Shown: piece after piece, positions 1 through 7,777 of the stretch
Layout: the number at the start of each line of letters is the position of its first letter
Position numbering within the stretch: position 1 is the first letter of the stretch
Source: an uncultured Prevotellaceae bacterium
Lineage (GTDB): Bacteria; Bacteroidota; Bacteroidia; Bacteroidales; Bacteroidaceae
Reading direction: 5' to 3'
Assembly (NCBI GenBank): GCA_947167835.1
Contig: CAMVJO010000002.1
Location: 1-51,738 of the forward strand
DNA length: 51,738 nucleotides
The notes under the pieces: model-generated
What the model saw: only the letters and a program-made list of their open reading frames with translations
Database searches by the model: none
What the model was told of the DNA's origin: nothing
Translations under genes and position numbers: made by a program

Positions 1-83
1 CAATGGCGCCAAAAAGATTGAAAAAGCATACAGACCAAAAAAAGCTTCACAAAAATTTTAAAACCTAATTTTTAGAACTACCC
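1..83 (+). repeat. MITE-like element, copy A (cut by window start)
   Basis: The right part of the dispersed MITE-like repeat, from the CAATGGCGCC segment to the terminal CCTAATTTTTAGAACTACCC. It matches the same segment of the copy at 28734-28920 almost base for base. The sequence directly after it is TATA, which would be the right target duplication; the left end lies outside the window. Confidence 0.85.
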
Positions 84-130
84 TATAGGGAAACCCATAA
101 TAAACCAAAGGAGAAAAAAAGGCTGGAAAT

Positions 131-400
131 TAAGTCCGAGCAAATTTTAATTATCTTGGAGATAATTCTGTTTATCTCCCAATTAGTACTTGAAAACTTA
201 AAGTTTTACATATCTATGCACCCTTTATTATTCGATATTTTCGGGGTTTTTCGGGATAAAAAAAATGCGTACGGAATAGGAACAAATAGCTCCGAGCAAA
301 TTATTTTTATCTCGGAGATAATTTTTGGTATCTCCAAGCCATTAACCCCATATCCTCGGGATGCCCGAAAAAAGGGGAATAAGATTTTTTTTCGAGCGTG
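131..400 (-). repeat. 21-bp-phased intergenic array, related-repeat copy 1
   Basis: AT-rich gap filled with CGGAG-type cores (TCCGAG, TCTTGGAG, TCTCGGAG, TCTCCAAG) at about 135, 156, 177, 251, 271, 291, 312, 333 and 355, that is every 20-21 bp. It contains the segment CCCTTTATTATTCGATATTT shared with the copies near 7.4, 16.3 and 24.6 kb, here in reverse orientation relative to the 7.3-kb copy. The small ORFs called here are products of this repeat. Confidence 0.75.
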
Positions 401-419
401 AATAATCCACATTCTTTTC

Positions 420-520
420 CAATCTTTTTGGCGTCTTCGGCTTTATGCCTTCGAAGCATAGACCACTATGCTTTTTCGTCCTTAAAACCAAATCCACTCA
501 ACAAGATTGAAAAATAAAAG
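420..520. repeat. diverged relic of the MITE-like element
   Basis: The segment starting CAATCTTTTTGGCG and ending near AAATCCACTCAACAAGATTG follows the internal order of the intact MITE copies but with many changes and without recognisable terminal repeats. The internal hairpin is kept with a different sequence (AAGCATAG-ACCA-CTATGCTT here; CATAGC-AA-GCTATG in intact copies). The rest of the gap to the tRNA terminator (520-628) holds nothing I can name. Confidence 0.5.
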
Positions 521-628
521 TGGCCCCTTTTATCGGGCAACCCGTGCAAATCGCCTATTTTCCCCAGAAAAGTATTCGCAAAAGCTCGTAATAACGTAAT
601 ACCGTCTACCGTTATAAAGAAAACTCAC

Positions 629-667
629 AAAAAAAGACCGACAGAAGTAAGTTCTTCTATCGGTCTT
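629..667 (-). terminator. rho-independent terminator of tRNA-Phe
   Basis: On the minus strand the sequence AAGACCGATAGAAG-loop-CTTCTGTCGGTCTT forms a 14-bp stem with one mismatch, followed by a run of T. It begins about 14 bases after the tRNA-Phe 3' end. Confidence 0.8.
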
Positions 668-680
668 GCTCGTTAATTTG

Positions 681-753
<73 letters not shown>

Positions 754-799
754 AACGTTTTTTGCAATCTCTGAGAACCATTGTTCTCGTTTGCGGATG

Positions 800-807
800 C
801 AAAAGTA
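800..807 (-). promoter_or_regulatory. -7 box for tRNA-Phe (TACTTTTG)
   Basis: TACTTTTG on the minus strand fits the Bacteroidota -7 consensus TAnnTTTG and sits 47 bases upstream of tRNA-Phe, just past the 3' end of tatD. The same TTTACTTTTGCA-type sequence precedes tRNA-Ser (21104-21111). I see no well-spaced -33 element. Confidence 0.6.
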
Positions 808-818
808 CGTATTGTTTT

Positions 819-1613
819 TCAATCGGCCAAATTATTCTGTAATTTTTTGAAAATTTCTTTGGTATTGGCCATTGTCTGCCGTTCTATTTGCTCTTTCGGC
901 ATGTCATAAACCTCTGCAAGCCTGTCAATGATGAGCGGCACGTAGCAACTTTCGTTTCGCTTGCCGCGATAGGGCGTTGGTGCGAGGTATGGCGAATCTG
1001 TCTCGACCACAATACGCGATAGGGGTACACATTGTTTCAATACCTCGGGCAACGTAGATTTTTTGAACGTCACCACACCGCCTATGCCCAGATAGAATCC
1101 CTCGAACTCCAGTAATTCCCTGGCTTCCTCGGCCGTACCTCCGAAACAATGGAAGATACCGCCCTGTAGGTCGTGGCGAAATGGCTGCAACGTGTCGATA
1201 ATCTCGCGTTGTGCCTTGCGCGAATGGATTACGAGCGGCAATTCGTGTTCTATGCTCCACACTATTTGGCGGCGGAAGGCAGCTATCTGATCTTCTCTAC
1301 GACTGTCATCCCAATAAAGGTCGATTCCCACCTCGCCAATGGCGATAAACGGATGATTACTCTGCAGCATCGCCTCCATTCGCGCCAGAGTGTCTTCGTA
1401 ATGCTCCGGCAATTCGGTGGGGTGCAGACCTATCATCGGAAAGCACAACCCTGCATAATCCTTGCACATACGTAGCATGGGATTGATGCTGGCTTCGTCA
1501 ATGTTAGGCAGCAATAAAGCCTTCGCGCCCGCATCTACGGCACGTTTCACCGCCTCTGCGCGGTCGTTGTCGAACTCTTCTGTGTAAAGATGCGTATGTG
1601 TGTCGATGAACAT
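819..1613 (-). CDS. tatD: TatD family metal-dependent hydrolase / DNase
   Basis: A cytoplasmic metal-dependent phosphoesterase of the TatD family (3'-5' exonuclease/DNase activity in characterised members). At 264 residues it has the normal family length. Visible metal-ligand motifs in order are D-THTH (H6, H8), the GEVGID motif with E94, IHSR (H130), FHCF (H155) and ETDSPYL with D206. The start gives the usual MFIDTHTHL N-terminus. A MITE copy (1706-1892) separates it from the upstream prenyl synthase gene on the same strand, so any former operon link has been interrupted by the insertion. The substrate in the cell is not known from the sequence. Confidence 0.92.
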   Translation of the reverse strand: MFIDTHTHLYTEEFDNDRAEAVKRAVDAGAKALLLPNIDEASINPMLRMCKDYAGLCFPMIGLHPTELPEHYEDTLARMEAMLQSNHPFIAIGEVGIDLYWDDSRREDQIAAFRRQIVWSIEHELPLVIHSRKAQREIIDTLQPFRHDLQGGIFHCFGGTAEEARELLEFEGFYLGIGGVVTFKKSTLPEVLKQCVPLSRIVVETDSPYLAPTPYRGKRNESCYVPLIIDRLAEVYDMPKEQIERQTMANTKEIFKKLQNNLAD

Positions 1614-1705
1614 CTGCTATGGGAAAGAATAGGGTGGGGAAGAAAGCCTGTTCTGTCAGGAAACGAGGTGATTGCTCCGCGTGAATCAGGTTTTACTATG
1701 CATTA

Positions 1706-1892
1706 GGGTAGTTCTAAAAATTAGGTTTTAAAATTTTGTGAAGCTTTTTTTGGTCTGTATGCTTTTTCAATCTTTTTGGCGCCATTGTCTTTAATTCCTT
1801 GAACCATAGCTTGCTATGCTTCTGCGGCATTAAAAACAAAATCACTCAAAAATCTTTGAAAAATCAAAACAGCCTAATTTTTAGAACAACCC
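1706..1892. repeat. MITE-like element, copy B
   Basis: 187 bp starting GGGTAGTTCTAAAAATTAGG and ending CCTAATTTTTAGAACAACCC, so the ends are inverted repeats of about 20 bp. It is flanked by ATTA on both sides (1702-1705 and 1893-1896), a 4-bp target duplication. The right duplication contains the TAA stop codon of the neighbouring prenyl synthase gene. No ORF of note and no transposase inside. Confidence 0.88.
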
Positions 1893-1893
1893 A

Positions 1894-2859
1894 TTAGTAA
1901 TTACGACCGAGCAAGTCTATGGCCCATTGCCAAAGCGGTTCTTTCACATGTTCGGGCAACGGCAACGTTTCGTAGATATTTCGTGCATCATCGTAGTAGG
2001 CCGAAATCATTTCGTTGCTTATTTCCGGAATATGCAGGTCGTTGTAGATTTTCGTGACGCCCGCAATTTTTTCTGCATCGGGTATGTCTTTGCTTTCTAT
2101 CAGGCGATGCAATTCGTTGCGCTGCTTTTCGTTGGAAAGGTTGAAGGCATTGATCAGGAGTAAGGTCTTTTTCCCGCAAAGTATGTCACCGCCGATTTTT
2201 TTGCCGAAAACCAAGGGATCGCCATAGACATCCAGATAATCGTCTTGGAGCTGGAATGCCAAACCTACCTTTTCTGCAAAACTATACAGCATCTCACATT
2301 CCACTTCGGGCGCATTGGCTATCATACCTCCCATCTTCGCGGCACAAGCTACGAGTACGGCCGTTTTAAGGCGTATCATTTCAATATATTCGTCGATGCT
2401 TACGTCCGTACGGCTCTCGAAATTCATATCATATTGCTGCCCTTCGCACACTTCGCGACAGGTTTTCAGGAAAAGTTCCATCACCTCGTCTTTTCTCGGG
2501 CACTGACATTCGTTTACCTTCGTCACAGCCTGGATGAGCATCGTGTCGCCCGAAAGTATCGCCGTGTTAGCATTCCATTTGCGGTGCACAGTGGGCATTC
2601 CTCGGCGCACTTCGGCCGAATCCATCAGGTCATCGTGCAGTAGTGTGTGGTTATGATATGTTTCCAACCCGATAGCAGCCGGTAATACGGTATCAAAATC
2701 CGTTTTGTAGAGGCTATAGCACAAAAGCATCAGGCTGGGGCGCAATCGCTTGCCACCACCTGAGAGTGTGTAGGCAATAGGTTCGTAAAGTCCCCGAGGC
2801 TGTTTCGGATAAACCTGGGAATCGAGTGTTTTGTTGATAAGAGAAGCAAATTGGTTCAT
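1894..2859 (-). CDS. ispA: polyprenyl diphosphate synthase (farnesyl/geranylgeranyl type)
   Basis: Class I trans-prenyltransferase that condenses isopentenyl diphosphate with allylic diphosphates in isoprenoid synthesis. At 321 residues it shows GGGKRLRP at 34-41, the first Asp-rich motif DDLMD at 76-80 followed by RRGMPTVH, and the second motif QDDYLD at 205-210 followed by GDPLVFGKKIGGD. Chain length cannot be set from motifs alone, so a longer-chain product is possible. The stop codon TAA lies inside the ATTA target duplication of MITE copy B. The gene may work with ispH at 6282, the last step of the MEP pathway. Confidence 0.88.
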   Translation of the reverse strand: MNQFASLINKTLDSQVYPKQPRGLYEPIAYTLSGGGKRLRPSLMLLCYSLYKTDFDTVLPAAIGLETYHNHTLLHDDLMDSAEVRRGMPTVHRKWNANTAILSGDTMLIQAVTKVNECQCPRKDEVMELFLKTCREVCEGQQYDMNFESRTDVSIDEYIEMIRLKTAVLVACAAKMGGMIANAPEVECEMLYSFAEKVGLAFQLQDDYLDVYGDPLVFGKKIGGDILCGKKTLLLINAFNLSNEKQRNELHRLIESKDIPDAEKIAGVTKIYNDLHIPEISNEMISAYYDDARNIYETLPLPEHVKEPLWQWAIDLLGRNY

Positions 2860-2867
2860 AGTGTTTT

Positions 2868-3050
2868 TCTGTATATGTGTGGTTTATTTCTTTATACTTG
2901 AGATTTCTTACTTTATATGCGAAATAGCTTATTCTATACGTGAGAATCTTTTTTGTAAGTGAAGGGTTCTTCACTTTATGTGTGAGGCTTTTTTCTGTAT
3001 ATGCGAGTTTCTCCCTTGTATATCCAAGCCCCTTTCCTATATATATTATA
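2868..3050. repeat. degenerate ~21-bp tandem array upstream of the prenyl synthase
   Basis: About eight units of the pattern TTCTGTATATGYGNG + T-rich tail, for example CTTTATACTTGAGATTTCTTA, CTTTATATGCGAAATAGCTTA and CTGTATATGCGAGTTTCTCCC, at 20-22 bp spacing. Sequence is unrelated to the CGGAG-type arrays but the period is the same. It ends directly at MITE copy C. Confidence 0.7.
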
Positions 3051-3320
3051 GGGTAGTTCTAAAAATTAGGTTTTAAAATTTTGTGAAGCTTTTTTGGTCT
3101 GTATGCTTTTTCAATCTTTTTGGCGCCATTGTCTTTAATACCTTGAACCATAGCTCGCTATGCTTCTGCGGCATTAAAAACAAAATCACTCAAAAATCTT
3201 TGAATTCTTCGCGCACACTCTGTTTGTTGTCTGCCCCGTAGGGTGAAGCTCTGCGGGTTGCAGGAACAAACGTATAGAGAGTGTAAGCAAATCAAAACAG
3301 CCTAATTTTTAGAACAACCC
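3051..3320. repeat. MITE-like element, copy C, with an 85-bp insert
   Basis: Same ends and body as copy B, with TATA target duplications (3047-3050 and 3321-3324). Relative to copies B and D it carries about 85 extra bases (about 3204-3288) after ATCTTTGA. The extra segment is itself an imperfect hairpin (CACTCT and GTTTGTT pair with AACAAAC and AGAGTG). Total 270 bp. The rest of this 535-bp gap, 3321-3394, holds nothing I can identify. Confidence 0.85.
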
Positions 3321-3394
3321 TATATAATAAGGAGTATCTTTCCGTTATTTTTCTGTTTTCGCGGCAGAATCAGGCTATCCTTCGCCGCAAAAAT

Positions 3395-4198
3395 TTATTC
3401 TACGTGGAAATCTACGGGAATAGTCACCTGTACCGGTTTTATTATCCCGTCTTGTCTTCCAGGTTTCCACTTTGGCATTCGGCGCACGGCATATAACACG
3501 CTGTTGTCCAGATCTGGGTGAAGATGCTTCGTAATTCGCGCATTTTCCACCATACCCTTTTCGTTAACAATGAAGACAACTTCAATTTCGCCTTCGATTT
3601 TGCTGTCGATACATCGCTGATGATAAATGATATTCTCGTCCAACCATTTCATCATGCCGACGGGACCGCCTGGAAACTGCGGCATCTGTTCTACTACCTC
3701 CGTTGGAGTCAGTTCTTCCTTCGTGATAGGAACCAATGTGTCGTTCTGTAAAACCGTATCTGTCGGATTTATATTGACAAAAGTCTTGCCTTTTATCGAA
3801 AACTCCTCCGGTCCGCGAAGACCGATCTCCTTGTTTTTTTCTTGTCCCTCCGTTATTTCCGGCGCATCCATACTTGCATCCGGTTTTCGGTTGGGTATGG
3901 CGCGACGTCCCGTAGCAATTTCCTTATATTCGTGATTGTCTTTTGCATCGAGTGGCTTTAATCTTGCCAACTGCTGCACTTCGTCATAACTTTTCAGGAG
4001 TATTGTGTAGTGCATGTACAGTCCTGCGGCAAGAGGTAGGATGAAAAAAACAAAGACAAAGAGCAAAACGCAAATGAAAGCGCGGCGATAGCGTTTTCCT
4101 ACGGTGGCACGCAATTGATATGCCCCGTATTCCTTGTTTCTGTTCTCAAAAACAAGTTCACACCACTTCTTTGAAAATAATAATCCTGCTTTCAGCAC
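3395..4198 (-). CDS. tonB: TonB family energy-transducing protein
   Basis: 267-residue inner-membrane protein expected to couple the proton-motive force to outer-membrane receptors through the periplasm. The N-terminus has the Bacteroidota TonB motif NKEYGAYQLR at 21-30, one membrane segment at about 41-63, a linker rich in Pro, Glu and Lys, and a TonB C-terminal domain from about 175 with MPQFPGG, VFIVNEKGMVENARI and the closing RRMPKWKPGRQDG..VPVDF pattern. No exbB or exbD lies beside it, so it is an orphan copy. Candidate clients include the large beta-barrel protein at 12891, but no direct link is visible. Confidence 0.9.
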   Translation of the reverse strand: MLKAGLLFSKKWCELVFENRNKEYGAYQLRATVGKRYRRAFICVLLFVFVFFILPLAAGLYMHYTILLKSYDEVQQLARLKPLDAKDNHEYKEIATGRRAIPNRKPDASMDAPEITEGQEKNKEIGLRGPEEFSIKGKTFVNINPTDTVLQNDTLVPITKEELTPTEVVEQMPQFPGGPVGMMKWLDENIIYHQRCIDSKIEGEIEVVFIVNEKGMVENARITKHLHPDLDNSVLYAVRRMPKWKPGRQDGIIKPVQVTIPVDFHVE

Positions 4199-4222
4199 GT
4201 TATATAATAAATAGGCTTTCTT

Positions 4223-4440
4223 TGTGTCGCAATAATTTTTGCTAATTCCGCAGTAGCTTAGACTAACTCCGAAGAAGCTTACGCTAATTCCACGGTAGCT
4301 TATACCAGCGTCGCAATAGATTTCCTTAGCTCGGCATCGTCATGCGTGAATGTCGCACAACGCAAAAACGATGCGTCACTTGGTGAAAATAGTGTGGGAC
4401 ACCGTAAAAACAGTGTCGAAACACGTAATTTTTGCGCCGT
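4223..4440. repeat. 21-bp-phased array between tonB and porQ
   Basis: Units such as GCTAATTCCGCAGTAGCTTAG, ACTAACTCCGAAGAAGCTTAC and GCTAATTCCACGGTAGCTTAT are exactly 21 bp. The TCCG/TCGC core recurs at about 4227, 4247, 4268, 4289, 4310, 4331 and 4353, then less regularly as GTCAC, GTGGG, GTCG and GCGCCG to about 4436. It fills most of the 329-bp intergenic gap. No coding potential. Confidence 0.75.
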
Positions 4441-4498
4441 AAAAGCGTTAAAAAGTTTTTTCACGCACAAAAGTAGTGCGAAAATATAAAATTCTATG

Positions 4499-4506
4499 TA
4501 CCTTTG
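4499..4506 (+). promoter_or_regulatory. -7 box for porQ-cmk-ispH (TACCTTTG)
   Basis: TACCTTTG matches the Bacteroidota TAnnTTTG -7 consensus 21 bases before the ATG of porQ, giving a very short leader. No clear -33 element is seen. It overlaps the TTG proposed as start in the ORF track, which argues for the internal ATG. Confidence 0.6.
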
Positions 4507-4527
4507 GGCACAATTTGTCTTAACATA

Positions 4528-5505
4528 ATGAAAAAAATCCTATATTTAATCATTTTTTTGCTCAGCACTTCTGTTTTGAAAGCTCAGGAGAGCACATCTT
4601 CATTTACGTTGCTACGTTTGCCTACCTCGTCACACGTAGCGGCTTTGGGCGGCGAAAATATCTCTATTGTCGATGATGCAATTGCTGTCGGCTGGAACAA
4701 TCCTGCGCTCTTCGCGAATGTTTCGGATAAGACCGTGGGAGTGAATTTTATGTCGCTTCCTGATGAGGGTATCATGCTGGGAATGCAATTTTCCAAGGCA
4801 TTCGGCGAACGTCATACGGCGGTATTCGGCGCTCAGATGCTGAATTATGGCGAACAAGCCGAGATAGATGCTTCTGGCGTGCAGGTTGGTAATTTTTCTC
4901 CCAAGGATTTTGTCTTTAGTGCCGGTTATAGTTATCTGCTTGCCGATATGCTTTCGGGTGGTGCGATGCTGAATTTTGTTCACAGCCGTTATGCGGAATA
5001 TACCAGCATGGCATTGTCTGTTAATCTGGGACTGAATTATTATGACGAGGAGCGCGATTTTTCTGCTTCCTTGGCATTGAAGAATCTCGGGCATCAAGTC
5101 AAGGCTTTCGACCAGGAAACCGAAAGTCTTCCCTTGTCATTGCAAGCCGGCTTCACGGTAGGTCTGGCTCATGCGCCGGTACGTTTTTCTGTCACGCTGA
5201 CAGATTTGAATCACTGGGGCAACCATTTTTATTACACCCGTCCAGGCGAGGAAATATCCTTTTCCCGCAAATGTATCAACCATCTTGTGCTGGGTATCGA
5301 CCTGCTACCAGTCGAAAGGTTCTACCTTTCTGCCGGTTTCAACGCACGTAGGGCTTACGAGCTCAAACAAGCCGGAAGCGCTCACGGAGCTGGGTTGAGT
5401 TTTGGTGGAGGTCTGCGTCTGGATAGGCTCAAAATCGGAGCTTCGTGGGCAAAATACAGTCTTTCTGCCAGCAATATTCTGGTAAACCTCTCCTATAGTT
5501 TATAA
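4528..5505 (+). CDS. porQ: type IX secretion system protein PorQ
   Basis: Outer-membrane beta-barrel protein of the PorV/PorQ family; in characterised species PorQ anchors PorZ at the cell surface as part of the type IX attachment machinery. I start at the ATG at 4528 rather than the TTG at 4504, because it gives a clean signal peptide ([20 protein letters not shown]) and the promoter box overlaps the TTG. The mature protein opens with the family-typical [19 protein letters not shown] and alternates short beta strands to the terminal [15 protein letters not shown]. The porQ-cmk-ispH order matches what is known in Porphyromonas. Older databases call this family penicillin-binding protein, which is wrong. 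Confidence 0.85.
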   Translation: MKKILYLIIFLLSTSVLKAQESTSSFTLLRLPTSSHVAALGGENISIVDDAIAVGWNNPALFANVSDKTVGVNFMSLPDEGIMLGMQFSKAFGERHTAVFGAQMLNYGEQAEIDASGVQVGNFSPKDFVFSAGYSYLLADMLSGGAMLNFVHSRYAEYTSMALSVNLGLNYYDEERDFSASLALKNLGHQVKAFDQETESLPLSLQAGFTVGLAHAPVRFSVTLTDLNHWGNHFYYTRPGEEISFSRKCINHLVLGIDLLPVERFYLSAGFNARRAYELKQAGSAHGAGLSFGGGLRLDRLKIGASWAKYSLSASNILVNLSYSL

Positions 5506-5545
5506 TTGTCCCTTTCCCTTTTCAGAAATATACAACATACACGAT

Positions 5546-6235
5546 ATGAAGAAGATTATAATTGCCATTGACGGCCACTCCTCGTGCGGTAAGAGCACGA
5601 TGGCCAAGGCTTTGGCGCGGCAATTGGGTTATATCTACGTTGATACGGGTGCAATGTACCGCACCGTAACGCTTTTTGCCTTGCGTAATGGTATTTTCAA
5701 GGGCGATAGTTTGGATGCTGCCCGATTAGAGGAAATGATGCCGCAGGTAAATGTGAGTTTCCGTCTGAATCCCGAAACAAACCTGCCCGAGGCTTGTCTG
5801 AATGGCGAATGTGTGGAAAGCGAAATCCGCACTATGGAAGTTTCGTCCCACGTCAGTCCGGTGGCAGCCCTGCCTTTCGTGCGAGAGGCCATGACTTTGC
5901 AACAGCAACGCATGGGTTTGGAAAAAGGCATCGTCATGGACGGACGCGACATCGGTACAGTCGTCTTTCCGCAGGCAGAACTCAAGATTTTTGTCACTGC
6001 TTCGGCCGAGGTTCGCGCCAAACGCCGTTTTGATGAGCTGAAAGCCAAGGGCGATGACGTCAATTTTGACGAGATACTCCGTAATGTGCAAGAACGCGAC
6101 TACATTGATTCACATCGCGAGGTAGCACCGCTCCGACAGGCCGACGATGCTGTGGTTTTGGACAATAGTTTTATGACGATTCCCGAACAAAACGAGTGGT
6201 TGCTGCAACAAGTCGAAAAGGCGGTGGCAGATTGA
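5546..6235 (+). CDS. cmk: cytidylate kinase
   Basis: Phosphorylates CMP and dCMP with ATP in the cytoplasm. The 229-residue protein has the P-loop GHSSCGKS at 10-17, the DTGAMYR nucleotide-binding segment at 33-39, and [12 protein letters not shown] at 131-142, all diagnostic of Cmk, plus the lid Arg-rich segment AKRRFDEL. Length is normal for the family. It sits 40 bases after porQ and 46 bases before ispH on the same strand, so the three are probably co-transcribed. Confidence 0.96.
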   Translation: MKKIIIAIDGHSSCGKSTMAKALARQLGYIYVDTGAMYRTVTLFALRNGIFKGDSLDAARLEEMMPQVNVSFRLNPETNLPEACLNGECVESEIRTMEVSSHVSPVAALPFVREAMTLQQQRMGLEKGIVMDGRDIGTVVFPQAELKIFVTASAEVRAKRRFDELKAKGDDVNFDEILRNVQERDYIDSHREVAPLRQADDAVVLDNSFMTIPEQNEWLLQQVEKAVAD

Positions 6236-6281
6236 GACCGAAACTCATGTTCCGTGAATTTTTAAGTCAGATATAACGATT

Positions 6282-7145
6282 GTGAAGATAGAGATAGACA
6301 CTGGTTCCGGCTTTTGTTTTGGTGTTACTACGGCCATAAGCAAGGCTGAAGAGGAACTTGCAGGTTCGGGTTCCCTATATTGCTTGGGCGACATCGTGCA
6401 TAATAGTGCGGAGGTGGAACGTCTGCATCATTTGGGGCTGGAAACCATCGACCACCAGACATTTGGTAAACTTCGTGGCCGTAAAGTTTTACTGCGTGCC
6501 CACGGCGAACCGCCCGCTACCTACGAAACTGCCAAGGAGCGCGGCATAGAAATTATCGATGCCACATGTCCTGTGGTTTTGCAACTGCAAAGACGCATCA
6601 AAAAGGTATTCGATAACGAAAACCATCCGCAAATCGTGATTTACGGCAAACGTGGACATGCCGAAGTGCTGGGTCTTGTAGGCCAGTGTCGCGGCAATGC
6701 CCATGTGGTGGAAAATATTGAAGAAGCGCAGTCCCTGAAATTGGATTACAGTCGCGATATCTGCCTTTTCTCCCAGACTACGAAGTCGCTTGACGGCTTT
6801 CGCCAACTTTCTGCCTACTTTGAGCAGCAGATTCAGGCACCTGCCACATTCCGTGCCTATGATACCATCTGCCGTCAGGTAGCAAACCGCCAGCCTAACA
6901 TCGAAAAATTTGCGGTGAAGCACGATGTCATTATTTTCGTGAGCGGTAAGAAAAGCAGTAACGGACATGCCCTCTACGAAGCCTGCCTGCGTAAGAATCC
7001 GCGCAGTCATATGGTGGATTCGCCCGCCGTTCTCTGTCGCGAGTGGTTCGATAACGCAGAGTCTGTCGGCATTTGCGGTGCCACAAGTACGCCAACGTGG
7101 TTGATGGAAGACTGCAAACACGCCATTCAGCAGCTTTTTCAGTAG
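6282..7145 (+). CDS. ispH: 4-hydroxy-3-methylbut-2-enyl diphosphate reductase
   Basis: Last enzyme of the MEP isoprenoid pathway, reducing HMBPP to IPP and DMAPP with a [4Fe-4S] cluster. The three cluster cysteines are C12 (GFCFGV), C96 (DATCPVV) and C197 (DTICRQVANRQ). Substrate-binding histidines are H40 (DIVHN), H74 (RAHGEPP) and H126 (GKRGHAEV). The start codon is GTG, fixed by the conserved N-terminus MKIEIDTGSGFCFGV. Length of 287 is normal. It ends the porQ-cmk-ispH unit and is followed by a strong terminator at 7194-7232. Confidence 0.96.
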   Translation: MKIEIDTGSGFCFGVTTAISKAEEELAGSGSLYCLGDIVHNSAEVERLHHLGLETIDHQTFGKLRGRKVLLRAHGEPPATYETAKERGIEIIDATCPVVLQLQRRIKKVFDNENHPQIVIYGKRGHAEVLGLVGQCRGNAHVVENIEEAQSLKLDYSRDICLFSQTTKSLDGFRQLSAYFEQQIQAPATFRAYDTICRQVANRQPNIEKFAVKHDVIIFVSGKKSSNGHALYEACLRKNPRSHMVDSPAVLCREWFDNAESVGICGATSTPTWLMEDCKHAIQQLFQ

Positions 7146-7193
7146 TTTGCGGTGTGGAGCGATTTGATTCCGCCGCTGGAATAGACATTATTA

Positions 7194-7232
7194 TCGGAGT
7201 ATTCAGAGTTTTCTGAGTGCTCCGACTTTTTT
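7194..7232 (+). terminator. rho-independent terminator after ispH
   Basis: TCGGAGTATTCAGA and TCTGAGTGCTCCGA form a long stem around a short loop, followed by CTTTTTT. It lies 49 bases after the ispH stop. Confidence 0.8.
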
Positions 7233-7242
7233 GTGCGGGGTG

Positions 7243-7600
7243 TCGTTATAACGGTATAACGTTATGACGTTATTACGAAGGCTTTGCGAAGAATATTATT
7301 GGGAAAATGGGCATTATGGGCAATATGGGGTTAATGGGCGCCGAGATAAAGAAACTTATCTCCGAGCAAAAAAAATTAGCTCGACACTATTTGAAATTAT
7401 CTCGGAGATAAAAAAGAATTAGCTCCGAGCTATTTGCTCCTATTTCGTGGATATTTTTTTGTATTCCGAAAAACCCCGAAAATATCGAATAATAAAGGGC
7501 TCACGACTGTGGATATAATTCGAGTTCCAGAAACTAATCGAGAGATAAATAGAATTATCTCCGAGATAATTAAAATTTCCTTGGACTTATTTTTCAGAGC
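7243..7600 (+). repeat. 21-bp-phased intergenic array, related-repeat copy 2 (most complete)
   Basis: Module order: GTTATAACGGTATAACG-type block (7243-7278), GGG-tract block (7301-7338), CGGAG cores at about 7340, 7361, 7381, 7402, 7424, 7445 and 7465 (21-bp phase), the ATATCGAATAATAAAGGG segment, and more cores at 7538, 7560 and 7581. The palindrome TTATCTCCGAGATAA occurs near 7555. Together with the terminator and promoter this accounts for the 632-bp gap before the methyltransferase gene; 7601-7741 holds nothing else I can name. Confidence 0.75.
7301..7338 (+). other. putative G-quadruplex motif
   Basis: GGG-AAAAT-GGG-CATTAT-GGG-CAATAT-GGGG-TTAAT-GGG fits the G3N1-7 pattern with five tracts. 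Equivalent blocks lie at 32909-32948, 49639-49668 and, on the minus strand, 24809-24848. Folding is inferred only. Confidence 0.45.
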
Positions 7601-7741
7601 GTTTTTCGAGGTTCGGTAACAGAGGAAAGTGGATAACGGATATTGATTTCTACCATTACGTTTTTTGCAGGAAAACCTATGCCCCGAAATTTTATGTTGC
7701 AAAAAAAGATGTTACACAGAGTGTAAACACCGATTTTTTAC

Positions 7742-7749
7742 TAAATTTG
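7742..7749 (+). promoter_or_regulatory. -7 box for the rRNA methyltransferase gene (TAAATTTG)
   Basis: TAAATTTG matches TAnnTTTG 29 bases upstream of the ATG at 7778, after a long non-coding array. It supports this ATG as the start. The -33 element is not clear. Confidence 0.6.
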
Positions 7750-7777
7750 CCAAAGTTCTCCTGACAGGATACTGCGT

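Noticed and set aside
131-400. CRISPR array
   Set aside because: Spacing of 21 bp is too short, there are no conserved repeats with unique spacers, and no cas genes are in the window.
156-412. ORFs 156-401 (+) and 206-412 (-), and the similar ORFs at 7430-7702, 24489-24713 and 24517-24717
   Set aside because: They share peptides such as PLLFDIFGVFR only because they lie in copies of the same intergenic repeat. They are open on both strands, lack a common start and have no plausible domain.
4504-4527. TTG start for porQ as in the ORF track
   Set aside because: It overlaps the -7 promoter box and puts charged and polar residues before a signal peptide that begins at the ATG at 4528.
6489-7121. 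Minus-strand 210-aa ORF opposite ispH, and long antisense ORFs such as 10657-11241 and 22006-22539
   Set aside because: Fully covered by strongly identified genes on the other strand; no domain or start context.
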